A stretch of DNA of 60,007 bases. Origin: Streptococcus agalactiae ATCC 13813 (lineage in GTDB: Bacteria; Bacillota; Bacilli; Lactobacillales; Streptococcaceae). Of the stretch, positions 1 through 8,143 are shown one piece after another; within the stretch, counting starts at the first letter, position 1; the number at the start of each line of letters is the position of its first letter. The stretch lies in contig NZ_GL636070.1 of assembly GCF_000186445.1 (NCBI RefSeq), forward strand, positions 1,134,337 to 1,194,343. Direction: 5' to 3'. Position numbers and translations under genes: made by a program. Under the pieces are notes generated by a model. That model searched no databases. It saw nothing but the letters and a program-made list of their open reading frames with translations, and had not been told where the DNA came from.

Positions 1-1
1 A

Positions 2-287
2 TTTGATGACTTTATTATCGGAGCAATGGATACTAAAGAATTAAAAAATTAAAAGTAAAAAGTTATTTATTAAAACATCCGGAAACTGAGTTGAAAGATA
101 TAACATATGAATTGCCGACACAGTCGAAGCTTATTAAAAAATGAGAGATAAATTTAAAATATCTGATATTAAGGAAGCAGATATTACTTTTACAAAAAGT
201 GGAAAAAATAATTTTGACTATACACTAAGGATAAAAACTAAAAACAAGAGATACTATTTGGGTGAGACCTATAGTTTTAGAAAATAA
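2..287 (+). pseudogene. Decayed small ORF, possible T7SS immunity-type remnant
   Basis: Short coding pieces lie in successive frames. A C-terminal tail (FDDFIIGAMDTKELKN) enters from outside the window and stops at 50-52. A second frame reads through KHPETELKDITYELPTQSKL and stops near 140. A third opens with ATG at 141 and gives 48 residues ending YYLGETYSFRK at 287. Joined, the pieces look like one small charged protein broken by frameshifts. The position directly before a lipase-type T7SS effector suggests an immunity-protein remnant. That role is inferred from context only, and I cannot name the family with confidence. Confidence 0.35.
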
Positions 288-298
288 ACGGAGAAGTT

Positions 299-1583
299 AT
301 GGGAAATGATAATGTAACTATAAAACTAGAACATCGGGTTAAAACATCAGCAGATTTATCACATTATGTATACAAATATGAGAGGGCTTATACAGATGCT
401 TTAAATAATGGTGATGACATAAAAGAAGCAAGTGAAAGTACTAAAAAAGAGTTAAATCAACTAATTGATAGAACTGATTTAACTTATAGTGACGGTATGT
501 ATGACAAAGAGACTGGTATTGCAGCTATTGCTGTAAAAGATAAAAATACTGGTGAGACTTATATAGCTTATGCGGGTACTAATAAGGATGCTGATGGGGC
601 AACCGACTTTATTTCAGATGCAAATATCGGTGCTAATAACTCTGCTTATTTAAAACGATTAGGAGACAAAGCTACTAGCTTTTATGATCGTGTTCAAAGT
701 AATGGCGATAATATTACTGTCACAACAGGTCATTCTTATGGTGACTTTCTCGCTTCTAGAGTGGCAATTGAGCTAATTCCATTCTTTATTAACTTTAGAA
801 AAGTTAATGATTCATTTCACTTTTGTTATTAGCTTGTGATCACTTATAAAGTGACAGCTAGTTCATGAAATCTCTTAGGAGTTTTCTGGCATTAAAGGTA
901 ACCTATGATTTAAAAAATATCTCATGGAATTCAATGCGGAATCCTCAACAGTCTTTTGTGGACTAACAGAAGTTCAGGATGTCGTTTCGGCAGGCCTTAA
1001 CTATTCTCAGAAGGTTTTGGAAATTTCAATGGTACATTTGATACCTCAGGTAAGGGATTAGAATGGACAAAAACAATTCAAACAGGTATGAAAAAACGAG
1101 AAGAAGATGCTAAACAGTTGAGAAAAAAGCTTTAGAAGATTCAAATAAGCTCAGAAAAATTGCGTCAAAAGGAGTTACTTTGAATAATGCAGCAATAAAA
1201 TCCCTTAAAAATGAAGTCCTTGAATTAAATCCCCAAAATGCTTTTAAAGGATGGGGAAAATTAGGAAGAATTGCTAAAGCTGGTAAAGTATTAGGTTGGA
1301 CTGGGAAAATAGTCAATATAGAAACTAATGCCAAAAAAGACTTTTTTGATGATAAGACTTCTACACTAGATCAAAAAATCAAAAACTTTGCTATAGATTC
1401 AGGTGTAGATGCATTGTCCGGTGCAGCAATAGGAACTTTGGTAGGAGGACCTGTGGGAACCGTTGTTGGAGCAGTGCAGGGCTGGCATTTGATTTTGCTT
1501 TGAATTTTAAAGTTAAGGAGTTGGGTAATGAATCAATTACAGGTTTTGCTAAAAAAGGATTAAAAGATTTATTTGGAGGGTAA
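299..1583 (+). pseudogene. Broken T7SS-type lipase effector
   Basis: The 5' part (299-832, 177 aa) begins MGNDNVTIKL after a GGAG ribosome site. It reads as an alpha/beta-hydrolase class-3 lipase-like domain, with TYIAYAGTN followed by the nucleophile elbow GHSYGD. The domain then stops abruptly after SRVAIE, where unrelated codons lead to a stop at 832. About 200 bases of non-coding DNA follow. From about 1020 effector-like sequence resumes (GNFNGTFDTSGKGLEW), shifts frame near 1131, continues through the long C-terminal helical part with a Gly/Ala-rich segment (GAAIGTLVGGPVGTVVGAV), shifts again near 1480-1500 and ends LKDLFGG at 1583. The layout, an N-terminal lipase followed by a helical C-terminus, resembles T7SS lipases such as TslA. 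At least three lesions make it non-functional here. Confidence 0.6.
831..862. repeat. Imperfect inverted repeat at a gene break
   Basis: TAGCTtgtgaTCACTT, a short loop and AAGTGAcAGCTA form an imperfect hairpin exactly where the lipase-like reading frame is lost. No T-tract follows, so it is not a standard terminator. It may be a scar of a deletion or of a mobile-element end, but no target duplication could be recognised. Confidence 0.3.
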
Positions 1584-1588
1584 AATTT

Positions 1589-2272
1589 TTGAAACAGAGC
1601 AACCATAGATATCATGGACCGTTAATTGAGTTTGAAATAGAATATTCATATATTAAAATTTTTCCATGGATTGGACTATTTATATCTTGCATAGGGTTAT
1701 ATGCAAGTAATTTTGGTGATCCTTTAGGTTTTATAAAATTCATATTTTCTGTATGCATTTTTGTTAATTTGGTCTCAATAATTATTTCGCTTTTTTTTAA
1801 AAAAATATCTAATTTTTTAAAAAAAATTTCTTATATTTTATTATCATTAGTATTCCTAACACTTATTATAGGTTTTGATTTTATAGGCTTGGCAATGTTT
1901 TTAAATAATAGAAATTTTGGACATGTTCAATCAATTTATTATACTGAGATGGCAAAAATGTATATTATGATAATGTTAATTATTTTTATTGTATTTTCTG
2001 GAATATATTATTTCTATTATTTACCAAAAAATCAGGGGAAAAAATGGAAATTTAATCAGTGGAAATTACAAAAAGGAAAAAAGGAACAATTAAAAATTAA
2101 TTATGGAATTATTTTTGGTTTAGTGATGCTTTCTCCAGTCTTTCTTGTAGGTAGTATTGAAAATATTTTTGGTTTGATTGGAGGTGTATTATTTACGGCA
2201 ACTTTTCCAGCTCTGATTGTCGATTCCCTTTATGCAGCATATTATATTCATAAGCATCCCGAATATGAGTGA
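1589..2272 (+). CDS. Multi-pass membrane protein, possible T7SS immunity protein
   Basis: A 227-aa intact ORF starting with TTG, 8 bases after a strong GGAGGG that overlaps the end of the broken effector. Six or so hydrophobic segments are visible: around residues 24-42, 47-68, 78-104, 122-146, 172-192 and 195-218. A basic Lys-rich loop (KNQGKKWKFNQWKLQKGKK) lies between the fourth and fifth. I do not recognise a family. Its placement immediately after a T7SS-type effector, with translational proximity, suggests that it protects the producer from that lipase. It is better preserved than its neighbours, as expected if immunity stays useful against other strains. The function is inferred. Confidence 0.5.
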   Translation: MKQSNHRYHGPLIEFEIEYSYIKIFPWIGLFISCIGLYASNFGDPLGFIKFIFSVCIFVNLVSIIISLFFKKISNFLKKISYILLSLVFLTLIIGFDFIGLAMFLNNRNFGHVQSIYYTEMAKMYIMIMLIIFIVFSGIYYFYYLPKNQGKKWKFNQWKLQKGKKEQLKINYGIIFGLVMLSPVFLVGSIENIFGLIGGVLFTATFPALIVDSLYAAYYIHKHPEYE

Positions 2273-2304
2273 TAAATTAATTAATTTAAGGTAGGAGCAA
2301 TAAA

Positions 2305-2692
2305 TATCTAGAAAAAATGAAGTAGGTAGAATAGTCTCTACGCTTGCTGAGAGTGTTTTTGTAGTAATCATAACAGCTCCAATTTGTACCAGTAGTAGCA
2401 GTTGTTATAGGTACTTTGGCCATTGTGGAGTAAAAGCACTCTATGAAAATGTTAAAGATGTAAGAAATTTTGTGGAGCCATTTCATGAGCAAATATTATT
2501 GATCAAGATGATATTTTGATTATCTGGCAGGATTTTTTCCAGAGAGCTCAATTTAGAACAAGTATATTATTTCAATGAGGAAGATATTGATGAAGTAATT
2601 TTTGGAGGTACCATGACGAAGAGAAAGAAAGAGTAGCTCGTGTCATTGAAAATTGGAAAAATATTTCTAAGGGTAAGACTAGTGTAGAATAG
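2305..2692 (+). pseudogene. DUF4176-family remnant and adjacent broken ORF
   Basis: Around 2305-2510 a reading frame gives RKNEVGRIVSTLAESVFVV and then slips. A neighbouring frame continues hydrophobically (PVVAVVIGTLAIVE) before a stop. From about 2550, NLEQVYYFNEEDIDEVIFGG is followed one frame away by HDEEKERVARVIENWKNISK, ending at TAG 2690-2692. The phrase F-N-E-E-D-I-D-E-V-I-F-x-G-Y-x-D-E-E is the typical C-terminal end of DUF4176 proteins, which commonly accompany T7SS LXG toxins. The upstream half that would complete DUF4176 is missing. Both pieces are decayed. Confidence 0.5.
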
Positions 2693-2723
2693 AAATAATA
2701 CACAAAAAGGGAAATTAAATCTC

Positions 2724-2885
2724 ATGAAATTAAGGGAAATAGTAAAAATATTTTTTGATTTTTTATCGTTATGTTTTATAAATACTCTGGTGATATTGAT
2801 TTTTTTAACAGATAATAGAATTCATATTCAGTTTCTAATACCAAAACCTATGCCATGCTTCAAGCGCGATGATGCCATTAATTGA
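2724..2885 (+). CDS. Short hypothetical ORF with one hydrophobic segment
   Basis: A 53-aa ORF, beginning MKLREIVKIFFDFL, with one hydrophobic stretch (residues 9-29) and a basic C-terminus. No family was recognised and the ribosome site is weak. Downstream, to about 3080, another frame reads TIDTKEWEERISLEKVEEGF and later LKILILTLICIP. The ORF may therefore be the first part of a broken membrane protein, similar in style to DUF3592-like T7SS accessory proteins. Whether it is expressed is unknown. Confidence 0.25.
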   Translation: MKLREIVKIFFDFLSLCFINTLVILIFLTDNRIHIQFLIPKPMPCFKRDDAIN

Positions 2886-2914
2886 TGGAATGACCCTCTG
2901 TAGGATTTAAAGTA

Positions 2915-3081
2915 CTTTGTTTAACTATTGATACGAAGGAGTGGGAAGAAAGAATCAGTCTAGAAAAAGTAGAAGAAGGTTTTTTTGTGAAATCAAAAAT
3001 AGCTAATCCTGAATATCATACAAATAATATGAATTTAAAAATCTTGATTCTTACATTGATATGTATACCATAACTATATTG
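2915..3081 (+). pseudogene. Unassigned coding remnant
   Basis: One frame encodes TIDTKEWEERISLEKVEEGF and continues FVKSKIANPEYHTNNMN plus a hydrophobic tail before TAA. It has no start codon with a ribosome site and is out of frame with the preceding 53-aa ORF. It is probably the second half of the same decayed gene. No family assignment. Confidence 0.3.
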
Positions 3082-3159
3082 CATTGAGTTGGTTGTTTGC
3101 GATAGCAACGTCAAGACAGCAATAAAATTGAAAAAATCAATAAGATAAGAGGAAAAGTG

Positions 3160-3282
3160 ATGTTTAAAGGATTTAAAAAATTGATTATTATTATGGGAGG
3201 GATAAGCTTAATGATGATTTTAACAGCATGTGACTTAGTAAAAAAAATCACCAATGGGTTCAAGAACATTGAAAATACTTAG
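3160..3282 (+). CDS. Truncated lipoprotein-like ORF
   Basis: A 40-aa ORF after an AGAGGA ribosome site. It starts MFKGFKKLIIIMGGISLMM and reaches a lipobox-like LTAC at residues 21-24, so it looks like a lipoprotein signal peptide. It ends early at TAG 3280. Helical coding sequence then continues in another frame (next entry), so this is probably the front of a frameshifted gene. It is too short to be a functional lipoprotein on its own. Confidence 0.35.
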   Translation: MFKGFKKLIIIMGGISLMMILTACDLVKKITNGFKNIENT

Positions 3283-3283
3283 A

Positions 3284-3483
3284 AGCTGGATCAAAAGTTA
3301 TCAAAGAAGTCAGCCAAAACATTCAACCAGTTATTTCTGATCTGAATAGCTATCTCAATGGAGCGGCAAGTGCTTTTGAGCAATCGGATTCGAGTGCAGC
3401 TACTCATATTAAAAATAACACCATCGCCCAATTTTAAAAAGCAGTACCAAATCGTGTGAGAAATTACCAGGCTAATTGTGAGT
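3284..3483 (+). pseudogene. Small helical effector-like remnant
   Basis: The frame reads AGSKVIKEVSQNIQPVISDL and continues NSYLNGAASAFEQSDSSAA to a stop at about 3438, then KAVPNRVRNYQANCE after it. The alternating hydrophobic/polar helix ending in AAxAFEQSD is reminiscent of the small TIGR04197/WXG-like T7SS substrates. The resemblance is only by eye. It lies between a decayed lipoprotein signal and a terminator, and has an internal stop. Confidence 0.3.
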
Positions 3484-3508
3484 GAGAATCTATTGTTCTC
3501 ACTTTTTT
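3481..3508 (+). terminator. Rho-independent terminator closing the remnant region
   Basis: An 8-bp perfect stem AGTGAGAA / TTCTCACT with a 7-base loop is followed by a T-run. It ends the decayed accessory region. Confidence 0.8.
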
Positions 3509-3818
3509 ATTATCAAAACGCTTAAATTCTTTACTTAGACCTCACCTACACACTTCAGATAATGGGTGTTACCATATTAATTAATAAATATGTAAAAAAT
3601 AATATTTGATATGCTATAATAATAATATATTTGATTAATCAAAATTTTTTAGTGAAAGTATCTATCATCCTTAAGTAGTTGTTTTCATAATAGTTGTTGA
3701 TGGATATCCCCTTAATTGTCTTGAGAATACTTGATAGAGAGACATTTTAAATGAGTAATGAAATGAATCATTTTATACCTATGTTATAACGGACTAATTA
3801 ATACTTTGGAGAGATTTA
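3509..3818. other. Intergenic region before the LytS-type kinase
   Basis: About 310 bases without a gene. A TATAAT-like element occurs near 3613-3618 without a good -35. The ribosome site GGAGAG lies 6 bases before the ATG at 3819. No riboswitch or repeat was recognised. The promoter of the kinase gene is presumably here but cannot be fixed by eye. Confidence 0.4.
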
Positions 3819-5558
3819 ATGACACTCTTTTTAATTATGATGGAGCGAGCGGGGTTAATCATATTATTAGCCTATGCCTTTGTGCATATCCCCTTTATAA
3901 AACAAACTTTGAAGCAACCCGAATTAAAAAAACACCAGTATATTCTGCTTATCTTATTTAGCTTATTTGCTATTATTTCTAATTTTACAGGGGTAGAAAT
4001 TCAGTCAGATTTATCTATCATTCCACAAACTCTTAATCATATAGCAGATCAATCATCGGTTGCCAATACACGTGTTTTAACCATTGGTGTATCAGGTCTA
4101 ATCGGTGGCCCCATAGTCGGTATTATAGTTGGTCTCTTATCTGTATTCGTTAGGTATTTGCAAGGAGGATTAGCCCCTCATATTTATGTCATTTCTTCCT
4201 TACTAATTGGTTTATGCTCTGGATTATCAGGCAATTATCTTCGTAAAAATTATAATAAAATTCGTGTTTTAGATGCAATGGTTGTTGGTTTCGGTATGGA
4301 AATTCTACAAATGATCTGTATCCTCATTTTTAGTGTTGACTTTAATCAGGCGCTTCGCTTAGTATCTTTTATCAGCATGCCAATGATTTTAAGTAATACT
4401 TTAGGTTTAGGTATATTTATATCCATTATTTCATCTACTCAAAAATTAGAAGAATATGCTAAAGCATTTCAAACCCATCAAGTACTTGAATTAGCAAATT
4501 TAACCCTTCCTTACCTTAGAAAGGGACTGACAACAGAATCTTGTCAACCAGTAGCTGAAATTATTCATAAACATATGGATGTGAGTGCTGTTAGCCTGAC
4601 TAGTCAATCAGCCATTTTAGCCTATGTAGGAGATGGAGCTGACCATCATCTTCCTAATACTCAAATATTAACAAAGCTTGCTAAAAGAGCAATAGATACT
4701 GGTAAAGTTAGTGTCGCAACTGATAAAAGTGAAATCGAATGCGACCATAACAATTGCCCACTTAGTTCAGCAATTGTTATTCCATTACACATCCACGATG
4801 TTATAGTGGGTACTTTGAAATTATATTTTTCAGACGCACAACATATGACTTACGTTGACCGTCAATTAGCTGAAGGATTAGGCAATATCTTTTCCACTCA
4901 GTTAGCTTTGGGACAAGCTGAGGAAGCAACAAGGTTACTACAGGATGCGGAAATGAAGTCTCTCCAAGCGCAGGTTAATCCGCATTTTCTTTTTAATGCA
5001 CTTAATACTATTTATGGTTTAATTCGCATGGATAGCGAAAAAGCAAGAAAGCTCGTCCAAGATTTTAGCAAGGTTATTCGTGCTAATCTTCAACGGGCAA
5101 AGCAAAATTTAATTCCTCTTCATGATGAATTGGAACAGGTTAACGCCTATTTAGCCCTTGAAGAAGCAAGATTTCCCAACATGGTGGCCTTTAATTTAGA
5201 CAACCAAACAAATTCAGATGACAACTTAATGATTCCTCCCTTTACATTGCAGGTCTTGATTGAAAACTCTTATAAACACGCTTTTAAGCATGTTAATAAA
5301 AATAACCAGCTAAAGGTTACTATTGCAAGAAATAATGATAGGCTTCATATCATTGTCCAAGACAATGGTATTGGGATTCCAAAAGAAAAATTAATAACGC
5401 TTGGAAAAAAAACTCAAATTTCAAAACAAGGTTCTGGTACAGCTATTGAGAATCTCGTTCGTCGCTTGAATATTATTTATGATGGACAAGCAAGTTTAAA
5501 ATTTGAATCAAATGATTCAGGAACTTGTGCTATTGTTAATATCCCCATTAAAAATTAG
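3819..5558 (+). CDS. LytS/BtsS-type sensor histidine kinase
   Basis: A 579-aa membrane sensor. Residues 1-200 hold the hydrophobic 5TMR-LYT sensor (note the glycine-rich GVSGLIGGPIVGIIVGLLS). Residues about 220-350 look like a GAF domain. The His_kinase (LytS-type) phosphoacceptor motif VNPHFLFNALNTIYGLIR contains His389. A HATPase domain follows, with N-box VLIENSYKHAFKH and G1 box DNGIGIP. It should phosphorylate the LytTR regulator encoded 11 bases downstream. Because the next gene is a CstA/BtsT-family transporter rather than lrgAB, the system resembles the pyruvate-responsive BtsSR-BtsT arrangement of enterobacteria. The ligand is an inference. Confidence 0.85.
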   Translation: MTLFLIMMERAGLIILLAYAFVHIPFIKQTLKQPELKKHQYILLILFSLFAIISNFTGVEIQSDLSIIPQTLNHIADQSSVANTRVLTIGVSGLIGGPIVGIIVGLLSVFVRYLQGGLAPHIYVISSLLIGLCSGLSGNYLRKNYNKIRVLDAMVVGFGMEILQMICILIFSVDFNQALRLVSFISMPMILSNTLGLGIFISIISSTQKLEEYAKAFQTHQVLELANLTLPYLRKGLTTESCQPVAEIIHKHMDVSAVSLTSQSAILAYVGDGADHHLPNTQILTKLAKRAIDTGKVSVATDKSEIECDHNNCPLSSAIVIPLHIHDVIVGTLKLYFSDAQHMTYVDRQLAEGLGNIFSTQLALGQAEEATRLLQDAEMKSLQAQVNPHFLFNALNTIYGLIRMDSEKARKLVQDFSKVIRANLQRAKQNLIPLHDELEQVNAYLALEEARFPNMVAFNLDNQTNSDDNLMIPPFTLQVLIENSYKHAFKHVNKNNQLKVTIARNNDRLHIIVQDNGIGIPKEKLITLGKKTQISKQGSGTAIENLVRRLNIIYDGQASLKFESNDSGTCAIVNIPIKN

Positions 5559-5569
5559 AAAGGTATTGT

Positions 5570-6304
5570 ATGAAAGTTTTAGTAGTTGATGATGAACCAG
5601 TTGCACGTAACGAATTAATTTACCTTCTTAATAAGTATGATTCTAACCTCGTTATAGCAGAGGCGCATGATATGGCTACTGCATTAGCTATTTTACTTAG
5701 AGAAACTTTTGATGTAGCACTGTTAGATATCCATCTCAGAGATGATTCTGGGTTGCAATTAGCAGAGTATATCAATAAAATGCCCAAACCACCATTATTG
5801 ATATTTGCGACTGCTTATGATCAATACGCTATTCAGGCTTTTGAGCATGATGCGCGTGATTATTTGTTAAAACCCTATGAGTTTGATAGGCTAAAGCAAG
5901 CTATGGATAGAGTAAAAGGAGCGCTAAGTACATCTACAATTATAGAGAGCGTAACTTCCGGTCTTCTCTTCAAGCAACAGTATCCATTGACAGTAGAAGA
6001 TCGAATCTATCTGGTGTCGGCGGATGATATCCTTTTGATTGAAGCTATGCAAGGAAAACTGATTATACAAACACCTGATAAAAATTATGAAATTGATGGC
6101 TCTCTACAACAATGGCAAGATAAACTACCATCATCTCAATTTGTACGGGTACATCGCTCTTACATTGTGAACATTAATGCTATTAAAACGATTGAACCTT
6201 GGTTTAACCAAACACTTCAGTTACACCTTTGTAATAAAATAACAGTTCCTGTTAGCAGAGCAAATGTAAAACCCCTAAAACAAATGTTAGGCATATCTAC
6301 CTAA
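5570..6304 (+). CDS. LytTR-family response regulator
   Basis: A 244-aa cytoplasmic regulator. The receiver domain (1-120) has acidic pocket DDE at 7-9, phosphoacceptor Asp53 in LLDIHL, the conserved Thr/Ala in FATAYD and Lys in LLKPYE. The LytTR DNA-binding domain (about 140-240) has the typical FVRVHRSYIVNINAI and VPVSRANVKPLK motifs. It is co-transcribed with the kinase gene, with an AGAAAGG ribosome site. LytTR regulators bind paired direct repeats two helical turns apart. Such repeats (three copies, 21-bp period) lie just downstream in front of the CstA-family gene, which is therefore the likely target. Confidence 0.9.
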   Translation: MKVLVVDDEPVARNELIYLLNKYDSNLVIAEAHDMATALAILLRETFDVALLDIHLRDDSGLQLAEYINKMPKPPLLIFATAYDQYAIQAFEHDARDYLLKPYEFDRLKQAMDRVKGALSTSTIIESVTSGLLFKQQYPLTVEDRIYLVSADDILLIEAMQGKLIIQTPDKNYEIDGSLQQWQDKLPSSQFVRVHRSYIVNINAIKTIEPWFNQTLQLHLCNKITVPVSRANVKPLKQMLGIST

Positions 6305-6314
6305 CTAGTGAAAA

Positions 6315-6365
6315 GTTATTCATCATAAAACTTAGACTATTCATTTCTAAAAAACAACCATTCAT
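6315..6365 (+). promoter_or_regulatory. Triple direct repeat, likely LytTR operator of cstA
   Basis: GTTATTCAT (6315-6323), ACTATTCAT (6336-6344) and ACCATTCAT (6357-6365) start exactly 21 bp apart. Two LytTR half-sites separated by two helical turns is the known mode for YehT/BtsR-like regulators; here there are three. The last copy lies about 10 bp upstream of the expected -35 position. Confidence 0.7.
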
Positions 6366-6394
6366 CTTGAAAATAGGAAATTTCAATTTTTCAA

Positions 6395-6403
6395 TGCTAT
6401 ACT
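6395..6403 (+). promoter_or_regulatory. Extended -10 promoter of cstA
   Basis: TGcTATACT is an extended -10. At 17-bp spacing the -35 position (AGGAAA) is poor, as expected for a promoter that needs an activator bound at the upstream repeats. Confidence 0.55.
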
Positions 6404-6458
6404 AAAGTCATGAAAACGCTTAATAAAATTAAGCAAAAAATTTTTAGGAGGCAGTGAT

Positions 6459-7943
6459 ATGGTAACATTTTTAGGAGGGGTAGCCCTTTTAATTGTTGGT
6501 TATTTCACGTACGGTAGATACATTGAAAAGAATTTTCAAATTGATGAAAATCGCCAAACACCTGCAGAAGCATTAAGGGATGGATATGATTTTGTTCCTA
6601 TGCCAAAATGGAAGAATGGGATGATCGAGTTATTGAACATCGCAGGAACCGGACCTATCTTTGGACCTATTTTAGGAGCACTCTATGGTCCAGTTGCTTA
6701 TATCTGGATAGTCTTAGGATGTATTTTTGCAGGGGCTGTTCATGATTATATGATTGGAATGATTTCTCTTAGAAATAATGGTGCATATCTTCCTGAATTA
6801 GCTAGTCGCTATCTTGGAAAGTCAATGAAGCATGTGATCAACATTTTTTCAATGCTATTACTTATTTTAGTTGCAACCGTATTTGTGGTAACTCCAGCTA
6901 ATCTTATCCTAAGTATTTTACCAGCTGGGACACTATCTTTACCTTGGATAATCGGTCTTATTTTCGTTTATTACCTTATTTCTACAGTCTTACCTATTGA
7001 TAAAGCACTTGGTAAAGTTTATCCTGTATTCTGCGTCATCTTAATGGTTAGTACGGCAGCAGTTGGCTTCCGTTTATTAACTGGTGGCTTTGATATGCCA
7101 AACTTAACTTTTGAAACCTTTAAAAATATGCATCCAGCTGGGCTTGGGATATTCCCTGCTTTATTCTTTACCATTTCATGTGGAGCCATCTCTGGTTTCC
7201 ATGCTACCCAAGCACCTATGGTCTCAAGAACAACTGTTAATGAGAGAGAAGGGCGTTTCACTTTCTACGGCATGATGATTGCAGAAGGAGTAATTGCAAT
7301 GATTTGGGCAGGTGCTTCAATGAGCTTGTTCAAAGGTCAAAATCTCTATGAAATGATTGCTGCTGGGACACCTTCTGCAGTTGTCAATCAAGTAATGTTA
7401 ATGTTACTCGGTAGTGTAATTGGAACTATCGCTATCATTGGTGTTATTGTTCTCCCTGTTTCATCTGGTTTATCAGCTTTCCGTAGCTTACGTACTATCG
7501 TTGCTGATTATATCCATGTCAAACAAGATACTCTTCCAAAAATCTTTGCTGTAACTATCCCATTATATGTTATTTCATTTGTCCTTACACACGTTGATTT
7601 TAATCTCCTATGGCGTTACTTTAACTGGGCAAATCAAGTAACTGCTGTTATTGGTTTATTAGTTGCTACAAGATATCTCATCCTAAAAAGACGAAATTAT
7701 TGGGTAACATTTGTACCAGCTATGTTCATGTTGTATGCAGTAGTTGTTTATATTTTATCTCAACCAATTGGATTTAATATGGGCTTAGGCATCTTAACTT
7801 ATTCACTTGCTTTAGTGTTAACAGGTATTCTTGTTGGACTTTTCTGGAAATCTGGTCAAAAACAATTAAAAACTGTTCATCCTGAAGCATTCCTGTTTAA
7901 CGATCATAGACCAATTAATTATTACAGTAGTTTAGATTCTTAA
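6459..7943 (+). CDS. cstA: CstA-family carbon starvation transporter
   Basis: A 494-aa integral membrane protein with about 13 hydrophobic segments and the CstA-family regions near the N-terminus (YGRYIEKNF, ADALRDGYDFVP-like text here PAEALRDGYDFVPMPKW, then GTGPIFGPILGALYGP) and a conserved FFTISCGAISGFHATQAPM. Family members such as E. coli BtsT and CstA import pyruvate, and CstA also peptides; the substrate here is not visible. It is shorter than the roughly 700-aa enterobacterial proteins, like other Gram-positive members. A strong AGGAGG precedes the start. It sits behind a LytTR two-component system and its likely operator, and ends at a strong terminator. Probably a nutrient importer induced when its substrate is present outside. 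Confidence 0.85.
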   Translation: MVTFLGGVALLIVGYFTYGRYIEKNFQIDENRQTPAEALRDGYDFVPMPKWKNGMIELLNIAGTGPIFGPILGALYGPVAYIWIVLGCIFAGAVHDYMIGMISLRNNGAYLPELASRYLGKSMKHVINIFSMLLLILVATVFVVTPANLILSILPAGTLSLPWIIGLIFVYYLISTVLPIDKALGKVYPVFCVILMVSTAAVGFRLLTGGFDMPNLTFETFKNMHPAGLGIFPALFFTISCGAISGFHATQAPMVSRTTVNEREGRFTFYGMMIAEGVIAMIWAGASMSLFKGQNLYEMIAAGTPSAVVNQVMLMLLGSVIGTIAIIGVIVLPVSSGLSAFRSLRTIVADYIHVKQDTLPKIFAVTIPLYVISFVLTHVDFNLLWRYFNWANQVTAVIGLLVATRYLILKRRNYWVTFVPAMFMLYAVVVYILSQPIGFNMGLGILTYSLALVLTGILVGLFWKSGQKQLKTVHPEAFLFNDHRPINYYSSLDS

Positions 7944-7984
7944 TATTATTTTGAAGCCATGTTATTAAGACTTACAGTTATCAC

Positions 7985-8022
7985 AATAACCTCGAATGAA
8001 GTATCATTCGAGGTTATTTTTC
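7985..8022 (+). terminator. Strong terminator after cstA
   Basis: A 15-bp perfect stem, AATAACCTCGAATGA paired with TCATTCGAGGTTATT, has a 4-base AGTA loop and a T-rich tail. The left arm also recurs in the downstream ldt coding sequence (see findings). Confidence 0.9.
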
Positions 8023-8075
8023 TACTAAAAATTCCAGTAAATATTTCTGTTTGATTACAAATGTTACAAAAATAT

Positions 8076-8104
8076 TTGACAACCTTCTTTCAGAAACTTA
8101 TAAT
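8076..8104 (+). promoter_or_regulatory. Sigma-A promoter of the L,D-transpeptidase gene
   Basis: Consensus TTGACA (8076-8081) and TATAAT (8099-8104) with a 17-bp spacer. The start codon is 40 bases downstream, after a GAGAGGA ribosome site. Confidence 0.85.
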
Positions 8105-8143
8105 AGATTTGTCCATAACAGAGCAAAAGAGAGAGGATAGTAC

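Noticed and set aside
840-1020. Insertion-sequence fragment in the effector gap
   Set aside because: A short inverted repeat is present but no transposase text or target duplication was found.
1110-1615. Minus-strand ORFs of 74 aa in the decayed effector region
   Set aside because: No ribosome sites; they mirror the readable plus-strand effector remnant and have odd composition.
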